In this document: positions 43,936-53,057 of the stretch, one piece after another
Layout: each line of letters starts with the position of its first letter
How positions within the stretch are numbered: position 1 is the stretch's first letter
Made by a program: the position numbers and the translations under genes
NCBI RefSeq assembly: GCF_023516615.1
Contig: NZ_JAMGBF010000083.1
Span: forward strand, 22,702-86,701
Source: Streptomyces panaciradicis
Lineage (GTDB): Bacteria; Actinomycetota; Actinomycetes; Streptomycetales; Streptomycetaceae
Direction of reading: 5' to 3'
DNA: 64,000 nucleotides
Notes under the pieces: model-generated
Databases searched by the model: none
Seen by the model: only the letters and a program-made list of their open reading frames with translations
What the model was told of the DNA's origin: nothing

Positions 43936-44826
43936 TCACCAGTGCAGGTCGACCACGACGGGCCGGTGGTCCGACACCGGTACTCGTGGGGCACCTGAAG
44001 CGACCGGGGCGCACCGAGATGTCCCGGAGACGAGCACATGGTCGAACTGGACCAGGGGTCGGTGCGAGGGATACGTCCGTACGCGGGCCAGGTCCCGCCA
44101 GCCGTCCGGCCCCGACGCCCGACGCGCGCGACCGGCCACGGGGGCGACCAACTCGGCGGTGTTGAGCACGAGTCGGGGAATCGGTCCGATCAGGTTGAAG
44201 TCCCCCAGCAGGACGTGCGGCCGGGGCAGATCGGCGATCCGGTCGCGTACGGCGAGCAGTTGCCGGATGTTCCACCCGGGGACGAACGAGAGGTGCACGG
44301 CCACCACCGTCAACTCCCCGTGCTCCGCCCCGATGACGGCGGCCAGTGCGGCGCGTGGCTGGTCGCGGGCCACCGTGAGGCCGGGCCTGCCGGGCACCCG
44401 CAGCGGCATGGCCAAGGGGGCCGGCGCGAACCGTATGGCGCGCCACTCCCGCACGGGCAGCCTGGACAGCAGCGCGATGCCGTGCGAGGGCACATCGTCT
44501 CGCGCCGGATCATCGTGCGGACCGTGGACCCGCAGGGCCGGCTGGGACGGGTCGAGCACCCAGCCTTTGCCCGGCACGGCCTGCCCATGGACAGCCGACG
44601 CGTACCGCCACTCGGGGGCGCCGGCCGCTTCGGCGGCGACGCGGGCCTGATCCACGTCCCCCGACCGCTCCTGGAAGCGGTCGACCTCCTGCAGTGCCAG
44701 GACGTCCGCGCCGAGGCCCGTGACGGCGTCGGCCAGGGGACGCCCGGCCTGCGCGGGCGGGACGGAAACGGGACGGCCGTCCTCGAGTGTCCGGCCGTGC
44801 AGCACATTGAAGGTCGCGAACCGCAT
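43936..44826 (-). CDS. Endonuclease/exonuclease/phosphatase-family protein
   Basis: 296 aa from ATG 44826, which begins the family start MRFATFNVLHGR. A further upstream start at 44865 would add 13 residues. EEP fold motifs: catalytic Glu in VLALQEVDRF, HLSFVPGWN, LLGDFNLIGP and the C-terminal SDHRPVVVDL. Mg2+-dependent phosphodiesterase or phosphatase. Substrate could be nucleic acid, phosphoinositide or another phosphoester. No signal peptide seen. Confidence 0.87.
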   Translation of the reverse strand: MRFATFNVLHGRTLEDGRPVSVPPAQAGRPLADAVTGLGADVLALQEVDRFQERSGDVDQARVAAEAAGAPEWRYASAVHGQAVPGKGWVLDPSQPALRVHGPHDDPARDDVPSHGIALLSRLPVREWRAIRFAPAPLAMPLRVPGRPGLTVARDQPRAALAAVIGAEHGELTVVAVHLSFVPGWNIRQLLAVRDRIADLPRPHVLLGDFNLIGPIPRLVLNTAELVAPVAGRARRASGPDGWRDLARVRTYPSHRPLVQFDHVLVSGTSRCAPVASGAPRVPVSDHRPVVVDLHW

Positions 44827-44865
44827 CGAGGAGCACGGTACGTGGCGCACCGTACGCCTGCACAC

Positions 44866-45750
44866 CTATTCGGTCGCTCGCTTCCAGGTGCGGTCGAGGA
44901 AGTCGGCGATCAGCGGCGCGATGTCCGGCAGGTGTGTCTCGAGGGCGAAGTGGCCGGTGTCGAAGAGGTGGAGTTCGGCGTCGGGGAGGTCGCGGAGGTA
45001 GGCGTGGGCGCCGGGTTCGGTGAAGAAGGGGTCGCCGGTGCCCCAGAGGACGAGCGCGGGCGGGGTGTGCCGGCGCAGCCACGCCTGCCAGTCGTCGTAG
45101 CGCTCGACGTTGGTGCGGTAGTCGAAGATCAGTGACTGCTGGGCGTCCTTGCGGCCCGGCAGATCGAGGAAGTGCTGATCGAGGGTCCAGCCGTCCGGGG
45201 CGAGGAGATCGGTGTCGGGGACGCCGGTCTCGTACTGGCCGCGGGTGCCGGCGAGGCTGAGGACGTCGCGGATCGCGTCCTGGGCGCCGGGCGTGTGGGG
45301 AGTCAGCCCGACCAGGCCGCGCGCCGTGTCCGAGAGACCTTCCTCGTAGGCGTTGCCGTTCTGCACGACCAGGCCCGCGATCCACTCCGGGTGCCGTTCG
45401 GCGATGCGGAAGCCGACGGGGGCGCCGAAGTCGAAGACGTACATGACGAACCGGTCGAGTCCGAGGCTTCGTACGAAGCCTTCGGTGATGTCGGCGAGCC
45501 GGTCGAAGGTGTAGACGAAGCCGTCCGGTGTCCGGGTGTGGCCGAAGCCGGGGTAGTCGGGGGCGATGAGCCGGTAGTGCGAGCCGAGCGCGTCGATGAG
45601 GCGCCGGAACTGGTGGGAGCCGGACGGGAATCCGTGCAGGAGAAGGAGGACGGGTGCGTCGGCCCGGTCGGGGACGGACTCCCGGTAGAAGACGCGGACG
45701 TCGTCGACCTCCACGTGGCGGTGGACCGTGCGAGCGATGGCACCAAGCAT
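44866..45750 (-). CDS. Alpha/beta hydrolase (haloalkane dehalogenase/epoxide hydrolase-like)
   Basis: 294 aa from ATG 45750. Oxyanion region LLLLHGFPSGSHQF, then PDYPGFGHT and a nucleophile position VFDFGAPVG with Asp rather than Ser, as in epoxide hydrolases and haloalkane dehalogenases. Catalytic His is in DTGHFALETH. The reaction is probably hydrolysis through an ester intermediate on that Asp. A TTGACA box (complement of 45807-45812) and repeated ATTAG elements lie upstream, shared with the divergent CGNR regulator. Confidence 0.87.
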   Translation of the reverse strand: MLGAIARTVHRHVEVDDVRVFYRESVPDRADAPVLLLLHGFPSGSHQFRRLIDALGSHYRLIAPDYPGFGHTRTPDGFVYTFDRLADITEGFVRSLGLDRFVMYVFDFGAPVGFRIAERHPEWIAGLVVQNGNAYEEGLSDTARGLVGLTPHTPGAQDAIRDVLSLAGTRGQYETGVPDTDLLAPDGWTLDQHFLDLPGRKDAQQSLIFDYRTNVERYDDWQAWLRRHTPPALVLWGTGDPFFTEPGAHAYLRDLPDAELHLFDTGHFALETHLPDIAPLIADFLDRTWKRATE

Positions 45751-45774
45751 GTCTAATCCTTTGTTCGCCCTGTT

Positions 45775-45831
45775 GTACATTAGGTGTAACGGAGGGCGAT
45801 CTAATGTGTCAAGACTTCGATGTACCATTAG
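45775..45831. promoter_or_regulatory. Repeated ACATTAG operator between hydrolase and CGNR gene
   Basis: ACATTAG (45777-45783) is inverted as CTAATGT (45801-45807), and TGTACCATTAG follows at 45821-45831. The gene-strand TTGACA for the hydrolase overlaps the middle copy. Probable autoregulatory operator of the CGNR regulator. Confidence 0.5.
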
Positions 45832-45835
45832 CGGC

Positions 45836-46417
45836 ATGAGTGATCTCGTGCCGCTGACCGGAGAGCCGCTGGCCCTGGACCTGGTCAACACGCGCCCGTC
45901 CACGGGCGATCTGCTCGCCTCCCCGGACGACCTGCGGCAATGGTGGACCTTGCAGGCCGCCCGCCTCCCGGACGAGGTGCCGCAGGAGATCCGTGCCGAC
46001 GACCTGGCCGCCGTACGCGCCGTACGCGAGCACACCGCCCGCGCCCTGGACCACGTCCGCAGAGGCGACGAGCCCCCGGCCGCCGATCTGCGAGCACTCA
46101 ACGAGGCCCAGCGCGCCGCACCGGCGATCAGCGAGCTCGGCTGGACCGGATCGGCCGTGGGTGTGGTCCGCCGACGCGAGGGCTCACCGGGCCTGCGGCT
46201 CGCGGCCTGCCTCGCGGAAACCGCCGCCGACCTGTTCGTCGACCCGGCGGTGACGACGATCCGGGAGTGCGAGGCCGACGACTGCGTGATGCTGTTCCTG
46301 CCCACCCACCCACGCCGCCGCTGGTGTTCGGCCGCCCGCTGCGGCAACCGCGTGCGCGTCGCCCGCCACTATCAGCGCCACAAGACCGCGGAGCCGCGCC
46401 GCCCAGGCACCCGGTAA
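45836..46417 (+). CDS. ABATE/CGNR zinc-finger regulator
   Basis: 193 aa from ATG 45836. N-terminal ABATE domain (GEPLALDLVNTRPSTGD) and C-terminal CGNR zinc finger: ECEADDC, then WCSAARCGNRVRVARHYQR, giving four cysteine ligands. Such proteins act as ligand-responsive transcription factors, usually controlling a neighbouring enzyme, here the divergent alpha/beta hydrolase 85 bp away. Confidence 0.88.
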   Translation: MSDLVPLTGEPLALDLVNTRPSTGDLLASPDDLRQWWTLQAARLPDEVPQEIRADDLAAVRAVREHTARALDHVRRGDEPPAADLRALNEAQRAAPAISELGWTGSAVGVVRRREGSPGLRLAACLAETAADLFVDPAVTTIRECEADDCVMLFLPTHPRRRWCSAARCGNRVRVARHYQRHKTAEPRRPGTR

Positions 46418-46426
46418 CAGGGCGTT

Positions 46427-47242
46427 TCAGGTCGCCTGCGTGGCCAGCCTGTGCAGAGCCCGCACGGCAGGTGATCCGGGGTCGGCCGTGATCAGGACGA
46501 CTTCCTGGTCGTCCTCGGGCACGAGCAGGACGTCGCAGTTCAACCGCAGCGTGCCGACTTCGGGGTGGTCCAGGGTCTTGGTGCGGTGCCCGGGTGCGTG
46601 GACCGGACGTGTCTGCCAGATCTGCCGGAACTCCTCGCTGCCGGCGTGCAGTTCGGCCAGCAGGGCGGTCACCTGCGGGTCGTGCGGGTAGCGGTCGGCG
46701 GCCCGGCGAAGCCGCGCCACCACGATGTGCCCGAACTCCTCGGCGCTGGAGCTCTCGTACATCCGTCCCTGGCCCAGGAAGCGGCGCCGGGCCAGGTTCG
46801 TCGTCCCGCGCGCGAGGTCGCCGCCGAGCAGTGCCTGGGCCAGCGGGTTCCAGGCGACGACGCCGTACGCCGCGTCAGTGACGATGGCGGCGGTCTCCGG
46901 CAGCCGCTCCAGCATCCGGGCCACGTGCGGGCGCACCCGCCCCACGGCGTCGCCGGCGGGCGGCGGGCTCGATCCCGCCAGGCGGAAGAGGTGGCTGCGC
47001 TCGGCCGGCGTGAGCCGCAGGGCCTGGGCCAGCGCGTCCAGGATGCGGGGCGATGGCCGCGGTCCCCGGGCCTGCTCCAGGCGCGTGTAGTAGTCGACCG
47101 ACATGTGGGCGAGATCCGCGACCTCTTCCCGGCGCAGGCCCGGTGTGCGGCGGGCCGTGCCCGTCGTCGTCAGGCCGATCTCGTGCGGGCGCAGGCCCGC
47201 TCGGCGGTCCCGCAGGAAGCGGGCCAGTTCCTGCCGCGCCAT
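46427..47242 (-). CDS. XRE-family regulator with MmyB-like ligand domain
   Basis: 271 aa from ATG 47242 with an excellent GGAGGTGGC site. HTH about residues 10-80 (RRTPGLRREEVADLAHMSVD, YYTRLEQARG) and an MmyB-like C-terminal domain (TDAAYGVVAWNPLAQALLGG, HPEVGTLRLNCDVLLVPEDD) that in related proteins binds fatty-acid-like ligands. Such regulators typically control an adjacent SDR, here the divergent gene 72 bp away. Confidence 0.88.
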   Translation of the reverse strand: MARQELARFLRDRRAGLRPHEIGLTTTGTARRTPGLRREEVADLAHMSVDYYTRLEQARGPRPSPRILDALAQALRLTPAERSHLFRLAGSSPPPAGDAVGRVRPHVARMLERLPETAAIVTDAAYGVVAWNPLAQALLGGDLARGTTNLARRRFLGQGRMYESSSAEEFGHIVVARLRRAADRYPHDPQVTALLAELHAGSEEFRQIWQTRPVHAPGHRTKTLDHPEVGTLRLNCDVLLVPEDDQEVVLITADPGSPAVRALHRLATQAT

Positions 47243-47314
47243 GCCACCTCCGGCCGCTTGCCTGGTACAGGTTGTCCCTGGCAGGGCGCCCACGGCCAGG
47301 GGACCGTTGTTCCC

Positions 47315-48031
47315 ATGAACGATCGCACAGCTTTGGTCACCGGTGCCAACAAGGGCATCGGCAAGCACATCGCCCGGCTGCTCGCGGCCGAGGGCCTCAC
47401 CGTGTACGTGGGCTCCCGCGACCCCGGGCACGGACAGCGGGCGGTCGAGGAGATCGGTGCCGGCGCCCGGCTGCTGGTCCTCGACGTGACGGATCCCGAC
47501 GGCATCGCACAAGCCGCGGCCCAGGTGGAACGCCTGGACGTGCTGGTCAACAACGCCGGCATCTCACCGTCGCTCGCCTCGCCGGCCGACACTCTCGTCG
47601 AGGAATACCGGCGCACCTACGAGACCAACGTGTTCGGGGTGGCGGCGGTGACCAATGCCTTTCTGTCCGCCCTGCGCCGGTCCCCGCAGCCCCGCATCGT
47701 CAACGTCTCCAGTGGCACCGCGTCGCTGACCTGGAGCACGAACCCCAACCCCCAGTTCACCCCGGGAAGCGGCAACGGTGCCGCCTACCGGTCGTCCAAG
47801 GCCGCACTCAACGCCCTCACCGTCTTCTACGCCCAGACGCTGGCCGAGGACGGCTTCAAGGTCAACGCGCTCGCCCCCGGCCTGCGGGCCACCGATCTCA
47901 ACCCCCGGGCCGCGGCTGCCGGCGGCGACCCGGCCGAGGCCGCCCACGGTGCCCTCCGCCTGGCCCTGCTGCCGGACGACGGCCCCACCGGTGGCTTCTT
48001 TTCCTGGGACGGAACGCCCGTGCCCTGGTGA
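47315..48031 (+). CDS. Short-chain dehydrogenase/reductase
   Basis: 238 aa from ATG 47315. ALVTGANKGIGKHIARLL, VNNAGIS, NVSSGTAS and AAYRSSKAALN (catalytic Ser, Tyr, Lys) are intact, and the tail ends GGFFSWDGTPVPW, as in the carbonyl-reductase-like SDR group that is often paired with MmyB-type regulators in Streptomyces. NADPH-dependent reduction of a carbonyl substrate is expected. Confidence 0.88.
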   Translation: MNDRTALVTGANKGIGKHIARLLAAEGLTVYVGSRDPGHGQRAVEEIGAGARLLVLDVTDPDGIAQAAAQVERLDVLVNNAGISPSLASPADTLVEEYRRTYETNVFGVAAVTNAFLSALRRSPQPRIVNVSSGTASLTWSTNPNPQFTPGSGNGAAYRSSKAALNALTVFYAQTLAEDGFKVNALAPGLRATDLNPRAAAAGGDPAEAAHGALRLALLPDDGPTGGFFSWDGTPVPW

Positions 48032-48082
48032 GGGGTGACCAGGCATGGGGGCCGACTTGTCCGCGCGACCTCTGACGGGGAC

Positions 48083-48670
48083 TCATGCGGCCGTGGTCCC
48101 CCGCGTCTTGGCCTGGCGCACCCCGCGCAGTGCGCCGGACCAGGCGATCACCTGATCGAGCATGGTGCTCACGACGGTGTCGAGGCCCTCCTGGGGAACG
48201 AACGTGCCGGTGTGGAAGGAGGGGTGTGTCGAGATGGTGGGCTGGGCGCGGACCGTGGCCACCTGGAGTTCCGCGAGAACGAGCCGCAGCGCCTCGGCGG
48301 CCCGTGCCCCGGCGACCCAGCCGCCGTAGCTGATGATCCCGGCGGCCTTGTCGTTCCACTCCCGGTAGACGTAGTCCAGGGCGTTCTTCAGGGCTCCGGG
48401 GTAGGAGTGGTTGTACTCGGGGACGAGGAAGACGTAGCCGTCGAAGCTGTCGACGAGGGCGCCCCAGGCGCGGGTGTGGTCGTGCTGGTACTGCTGGAGG
48501 TTCGGGTTGCCGGGCTCGTCGAGGTTGCCGAGGTCGTGGCCGGCGAGGTCGACGAGTTCGTACTCGGCTCCACCGTGGGCGCGGGCGGCTTCCAGCGCCC
48601 AGGCGGCGATCTGGTCGCCGCGGCGTCCGGGACGGGTGCTTCCGAGGATGAGTGCGATGCGGAGTGTCAT
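48083..48670 (-). CDS. NADPH-dependent FMN reductase
   Basis: 195 aa flavodoxin-like. FMN phosphate loop ILGSTRPGRRG, ring-binding VPEYNHSYPGALKNALDYV and YGGWVAGARAAE. Reduces FMN or quinones with NADPH. Divergent from a MarR regulator, with two palindromes between them that probably make it inducible by redox-active or electrophilic compounds. Confidence 0.9.
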   Translation of the reverse strand: MTLRIALILGSTRPGRRGDQIAAWALEAARAHGGAEYELVDLAGHDLGNLDEPGNPNLQQYQHDHTRAWGALVDSFDGYVFLVPEYNHSYPGALKNALDYVYREWNDKAAGIISYGGWVAGARAAEALRLVLAELQVATVRAQPTISTHPSFHTGTFVPQEGLDTVVSTMLDQVIAWSGALRGVRQAKTRGTTAA

Positions 48671-48686
48671 GGTGGCCCCTCCCGGA

Positions 48687-48733
48687 GAGTTGATGCGTCA
48701 ACTCTAGGTCGAGGTGAGTTGAAGTGACAACTC
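48687..48733. promoter_or_regulatory. Two MarR-type operators
   Basis: GAGTTGATGCGTCAACTC (48687-48704) and GAGTTGAAGTGACAACTC (48716-48733), both 18 bp with GAGTTG/CAACTC arms, centres 29 bp apart. They lie between the FMN-reductase start (48670) and the MarR start (48759). Confidence 0.8.
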
Positions 48734-48758
48734 CGCTGGTCGCGCTATCCTCGACGAC

Positions 48759-49250
48759 ATGACGGAGACTCGATCGCTGGACCCTGAGGAGTGGGAGTTC
48801 TGGGACACCTGGATGCGCGCGCAACGTCTGCTCATCAGGGAGCTGGAGCGTGGCCTGCAGCGTGACTGCGATGTCTCGAAAGCCGAGTTCAGCGTGCTGG
48901 TGACGCTGATGCGGGCCGGCGGTGGCCGCGAGATGCGTGTCGGTGAGCTCTCCGAGTCGCTCGACTGGGACAAGAGCCGCGTCTCGCATCAGCTGACGCG
49001 CATGGAAAAACGCGGCTTCGTCGAACGCACGCAGTACGGGGCCGATGGCCGTCGCACGGGGGTAGGGCTGACAGCCGAGGGGCGCCGTGCCGCCCAGGGT
49101 GCCCTCCTCGTGCACGGCGGCAACATCCGCCGCCACTTCCTCGACTCACTGACCCCCGAGCAGACCTCGGTCATCCGGGCATGGAGCGAGCAGGCAGTCG
49201 AGCGCCTCGAGCGGCACCGCAGCGAGGCGCCCGGCGACGACGCGGCCTAG
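48759..49250 (+). CDS. MarR-family regulator
   Basis: 163 aa. Winged HTH: VSKAEFSVLVTLMRA, VGELSESLDWDKSRVSHQLT, then the wing ERTQYGADGRRTGVGLT. The N-terminal WEFWDTWMRAQRLLIRELE helix and C-terminal helices form the dimer interface. Divergent from the FMN reductase. The double operator in the gap suggests it represses both genes. Confidence 0.9.
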   Translation: MTETRSLDPEEWEFWDTWMRAQRLLIRELERGLQRDCDVSKAEFSVLVTLMRAGGGREMRVGELSESLDWDKSRVSHQLTRMEKRGFVERTQYGADGRRTGVGLTAEGRRAAQGALLVHGGNIRRHFLDSLTPEQTSVIRAWSEQAVERLERHRSEAPGDDAA

Positions 49251-49312
49251 CGGCGCCCTTCGGGCGGTCGCTTCGGCGCGTCAGGGCGGTGCAGGTCGGA
49301 GGGGTCGCGCTG

Positions 49313-49852
49313 TCAGCAGGCCGTGCCCCTCGGGACGAACGTCAGGCGGGTGTGGTCCGTTGCCTCCAGGGCCTGGTGGTAGGTCGCGCTGTCGACCCGG
49401 AACCAGACGTCGTCCCTGGCCTTGTCGCCACCGACGTCGTCGAGGCGCACGCACCAGCGTTCCGGCCGGACGACCCGCCGGTACGTCTCCGTGCCGCTGC
49501 GGACGTTCTTGCAGGTCCGCGTCCGCTCGGTGGTGTACCAGGTGCGTGTCTTCCGCCTGCTGCCCGTGCCCGACGTGGAGGTGTGCCTGACCCGTGTGGT
49601 GGTGGACGCGCACTTCCTGACCATGTGGGGCCTGGTCGCCCTCGACGTCTTCACCGGGAGGTGGCGGACGGTGTCCCGGAGGCCGGAGACCGTGTCGCTC
49701 CGGGAGGTGTTCTCCTCAGAGGAAACGTCACTGCTGTGGGTGACGGTGTGACCCGGCGGTTCGGCATCGGACCGTCCGCTGCCGCATGCGGCGAGCCCCA
49801 GGAGGAGCATCGTCGTTGCCCCGACAGCCATCAGGCCTCGCGTGTTCACCAT
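49313..49852 (-). CDS. Putative lipoprotein, unknown function
   Basis: 179 aa. Signal peptide with a lipobox ending LLGLAAC, so lipid anchoring at Cys23 is likely. The mature part is rich in Thr, Arg and Ser (SSEENTSRSDTVSGLRD) and has three further cysteines, one at the extreme C-terminus (PRGTAC). Tyr/Trp-rich central strands (TRTWYTTERTRTC, YRRVVRPERWC) suggest a disulfide-bonded beta fold. No family recognised. Confidence 0.7.
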   Translation of the reverse strand: MVNTRGLMAVGATTMLLLGLAACGSGRSDAEPPGHTVTHSSDVSSEENTSRSDTVSGLRDTVRHLPVKTSRATRPHMVRKCASTTTRVRHTSTSGTGSRRKTRTWYTTERTRTCKNVRSGTETYRRVVRPERWCVRLDDVGGDKARDDVWFRVDSATYHQALEATDHTRLTFVPRGTAC

Positions 49853-50059
49853 GTCTCCCTGGGAGGTCGCCGGACACCGCCGCGGCGTGCCGGGCGAGCA
49901 CAGCGGATGGCTCGGCCCGCATCAGAGTCACGGCGTGAGCATGGTCTGCGCTGCGGCAACGGCAGCGTAGACGATCACTCGCGGGCACGGTAAGCCGGGG
50001 CAGCCGGGCCCGGCCTCGGCTCACCAGGTCACGGAGGACGGCACAGGTGCCCTGTCCGG

Positions 50060-52921
50060 TCAGTCGCGAGGGGGCAGCACCGTGTCCGACGGGTCCAGAT
50101 GGAGGTGGTGGTCGAGCCTTGCCCGCAGTGCCTCGGTGTCGCGGTGGTCGAGTTTCTCGAAGAGGGCCAGGGACCGGGTCCAGGCGTCGCGGGCGTCACG
50201 CGGGTTGCGTGCCGCGTAGTGGGTGTCGCCGAGGTGCGCCAGGATGTCCGCCTCGTAGTAGAGGTCGCCGACCTGGTGGAAGAGGGCCGCGGCCTTCTCG
50301 TAGCAGGCGGCGGCCTCGCCGTGCTCGCCGAGGTGGTGGTGGGCGAAGCCGAGGGTGTCCCAGGTGTGGGCCTCACCGGAGACGTGGCCGGTGTCGCCGA
50401 TGAGGGCCAGCGCCTGTTCGCAGTGGTCGATGGCCTGCCGGTATTCGCCCATCTGCACGTGGTCCCAGCCGACGTTGTTGAGCGCCAGGGCCTGCCAGGC
50501 GCGGTCCCCGGCGGCGCGGAAACCCCGTACGGCCCGCTGCGAGTACGCCATCCCCTCGGCGGCCCGGCCCCGCTGGGTGCAGACCCTGCCGAGGGCGAGG
50601 TGGGTGTGGGCCGCGCCCAACCGGTCGCCGATGCGCTGGTAGAGGCCCGCGGCGCGCTCGAGGTGGGTGCGGGCCTCGTCGGGACGTCCGAGGGCCGCTT
50701 CGGCGTTGCCGATGTTGCGGTGGGCGCATGCCTTGCCCGCCTCGTCGCCCGCCCTTCGGGCTGCGGCCAGGCCGGCCCTGTGGGTGCCCGCCCAGTCGGA
50801 CCACAGCACCTTCCGCTGGTGATACGGCGTCAGCGCCGCCGCCAGCTGCCAGACGTGACGGTCGAAGCCCTCCCGGTCCGCCCGGTCGACGGCGGCGAGG
50901 AGCACCGGATGCTCGGCGGTGAACCAGGCCATGGCCGCCTCCCGGTCGGCCGGCTCCTCGGGCGTCACCCCGGGCTGGGCGGGGGAGGGGTGGACGAGAT
51001 CCGCGGGCGGACCGAGGAGGCGCTGGGCGTGCAGCGCGGTGAACAGGTAGTGGTCGAGGACGCGGTGTGCCGCCCGGCGGCGGTCGGCGTCGCCCTCCTC
51101 GGTGCGGGCGAGTTCGGCGGCGTAGGCGCGGAGCAGGTCGTGCGAGGCGTAGCGACGCGGCAGGTGCTCGGTGAGCAGATGGGTTCGGGTCAGTTCGGCC
51201 AGTGGGGCTCGGATCCGCGCGGGCGGCACGCCGGCCAGGCTCGCGGCGGCCGCGGCCGAGATGTCCGGTCCGGGATGCAGGCCGAGCAGCCGGAACAGCC
51301 GCCGGCCGGCGGGGCTGAGGGCCGCGTAGGACCAGGAGAACACGGCCCGCACCCGCGTCGCGGAATCGCCGCCGTCCAGGGCGTCCAGGCGGCTTCCGCT
51401 CTCGCGCAGTTCGTCGGCGAGGACCGCGAGCGGAATGCGGGGCTCGGCGGCGGCACGGGCGGCGAGGACGGCGAGGGCCAGCGGCAGACCGGCGCAGCGG
51501 GCGACGATCTCCGCGACGGCGTCGGGCTCGGCGGCGATCCGGGGGGCGTCGAGGCGGTCGGCCAGCAGGGACCGGGACTCCTCCGGCGTCAGGACGTCGA
51601 CGGAGAGCAGGCGCGCGCCTTCGACGGCGGCCAGGCTGGTGAGCCGGTTGCGGCTGGTGACCAGCGCCAGACAGCCGGGCGTGCCGGGCAGCAGCGGTCT
51701 GACCTGCTCGGCGTCCCGCGCGTTGTCGAGCACGATCAGCACCCGCCGGTCTGCCAGCAGGCTTCGGTAGAGGGCCGCCTGCGACTCCGGGCTCGGAGGG
51801 ATCCGGGCGGCGGGCACGGCGAAGGCGTCCAGGAACCCGCGCACCGCCTCCCACGGGTCCATGACGGTCCCGCCGGCGTCGAAGCCCCGGAGGTTGACGT
51901 AGAGCTGCCCGTCGGGGAACGACTCCCGCACCCGGTGCGCCCAGTGCACGGCCAGCGTGGTCTTGCCCACTCCGGCCGTGCCCGACACGGCCGATATGAC
52001 CACCGGGGCCGGGTGCCGGGCGCTGTCCAGGAGCGCGTCGAGCTGCGCGAGTTCCGTGTGACGGCCGGTGAAGCCGCGTACGGCGACGGGAAGTTGAGCC
52101 GGCACGGTGCCCCGCTGCGGTCCGGGCGCCGGTGGAGGCACCGGCACGGTGGGCTGCGGCGGGGCGGAAGGGGGAAGGTTCCCTCGCAGGATGGCCTGGT
52201 GGGTCTCGCGCAGTGCCGTCCCGGGATCCGTGCCCAGTTCGTCCGCCAGCCGGCGCTGCATGGAGGCGTAGCACTGCAGGGCTTCGGCGTCCCGCCCGCT
52301 GTCGTGCAGGGCCCGCATCAGCGTGTCCGCCAGGGGTTCGACGAGGGGGAAGTCGTCGAGGAGGGTGGACAGCGGTCCGATCGTCGCCGCGGGGGCGCCG
52401 AGCCGCGCCTGGGCGCGGGCCCATTCGATGGTCGCGTCCACCTGCTCACGCCGCCATGCCTGCCGCATCTGCTCGGCCCACGGGCCGTCCAGACCGCTGA
52501 GCGGTTCGCCCCGCCACAGTCCCAGCGCCTCGCCGAGCAGCGCCGCCCGCTCGCTGTCCGGCACGCGGGTCTCACGGGCCCGGTCGACCAGGTGCCGGAA
52601 GCGGTGCACGTCGACCTGTTGCCGGTCGGCCTGCAGCACGTATCCGTCCGACCGGCGGGTCAGCCGCACCGCTTCACGGGAGGCGTCGGCCGCGCGGTCG
52701 CAGGCGTGCCGGATCCGGGTGATGTGGGCGTAGAGCGAACGCCGGGCGCCTTCGGGAGGGTCGGTGCCCCAGACCCGGCCGACCAGGACGTCCACGCCGA
52801 CCGGTCGGCCGGTGTCCACGGCCAACGCGGCCAGGACGGTGCGCCGTTGGGGCGGGCCGACGTCCACCGCAGCGTCCCCCACGGCGAGTTCGACCGGACC
52901 GAGTAAGCGCAGCCGCACCAT
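50060..52921 (-). CDS. AfsR/SARP-family regulator with NB-ARC and TPR domains
   Basis: 953 aa from ATG 52921, preceded by GAGGGGATGC. OmpR-like DNA-binding domain (VRLRLLGPVELAVG, to about 95), BTAD (about 100-250), a proline-rich linker, then an NB-ARC ATPase with Walker A GTAGVGKTTLAVHW (about 315) and VLIVLDNARDAEQ, and C-terminal TPRs (for example HLGEHGEAAACYEKAAALF). Same architecture as S. coelicolor AfsR. A global or pathway activator of secondary metabolism. No obvious biosynthetic cluster adjoins it, so its target is distant or it acts globally. Confidence 0.9.
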   Translation of the reverse strand: MVRLRLLGPVELAVGDAAVDVGPPQRRTVLAALAVDTGRPVGVDVLVGRVWGTDPPEGARRSLYAHITRIRHACDRAADASREAVRLTRRSDGYVLQADRQQVDVHRFRHLVDRARETRVPDSERAALLGEALGLWRGEPLSGLDGPWAEQMRQAWRREQVDATIEWARAQARLGAPAATIGPLSTLLDDFPLVEPLADTLMRALHDSGRDAEALQCYASMQRRLADELGTDPGTALRETHQAILRGNLPPSAPPQPTVPVPPPAPGPQRGTVPAQLPVAVRGFTGRHTELAQLDALLDSARHPAPVVISAVSGTAGVGKTTLAVHWAHRVRESFPDGQLYVNLRGFDAGGTVMDPWEAVRGFLDAFAVPAARIPPSPESQAALYRSLLADRRVLIVLDNARDAEQVRPLLPGTPGCLALVTSRNRLTSLAAVEGARLLSVDVLTPEESRSLLADRLDAPRIAAEPDAVAEIVARCAGLPLALAVLAARAAAEPRIPLAVLADELRESGSRLDALDGGDSATRVRAVFSWSYAALSPAGRRLFRLLGLHPGPDISAAAAASLAGVPPARIRAPLAELTRTHLLTEHLPRRYASHDLLRAYAAELARTEEGDADRRRAAHRVLDHYLFTALHAQRLLGPPADLVHPSPAQPGVTPEEPADREAAMAWFTAEHPVLLAAVDRADREGFDRHVWQLAAALTPYHQRKVLWSDWAGTHRAGLAAARRAGDEAGKACAHRNIGNAEAALGRPDEARTHLERAAGLYQRIGDRLGAAHTHLALGRVCTQRGRAAEGMAYSQRAVRGFRAAGDRAWQALALNNVGWDHVQMGEYRQAIDHCEQALALIGDTGHVSGEAHTWDTLGFAHHHLGEHGEAAACYEKAAALFHQVGDLYYEADILAHLGDTHYAARNPRDARDAWTRSLALFEKLDHRDTEALRARLDHHLHLDPSDTVLPPRD

Positions 52922-53057
52922 CGCATCCCCTCAGAACGCACACCGTTCCCGCAGATTCTGCTCACAACCGCGGTGCCGCGACAGCTTGATCGGGCCACAT
53001 CACCGGCTTGGCGCGAAGCGGTCGTCGGCACGCTGGCAGGGAGCGCGCCGCGCCGGG

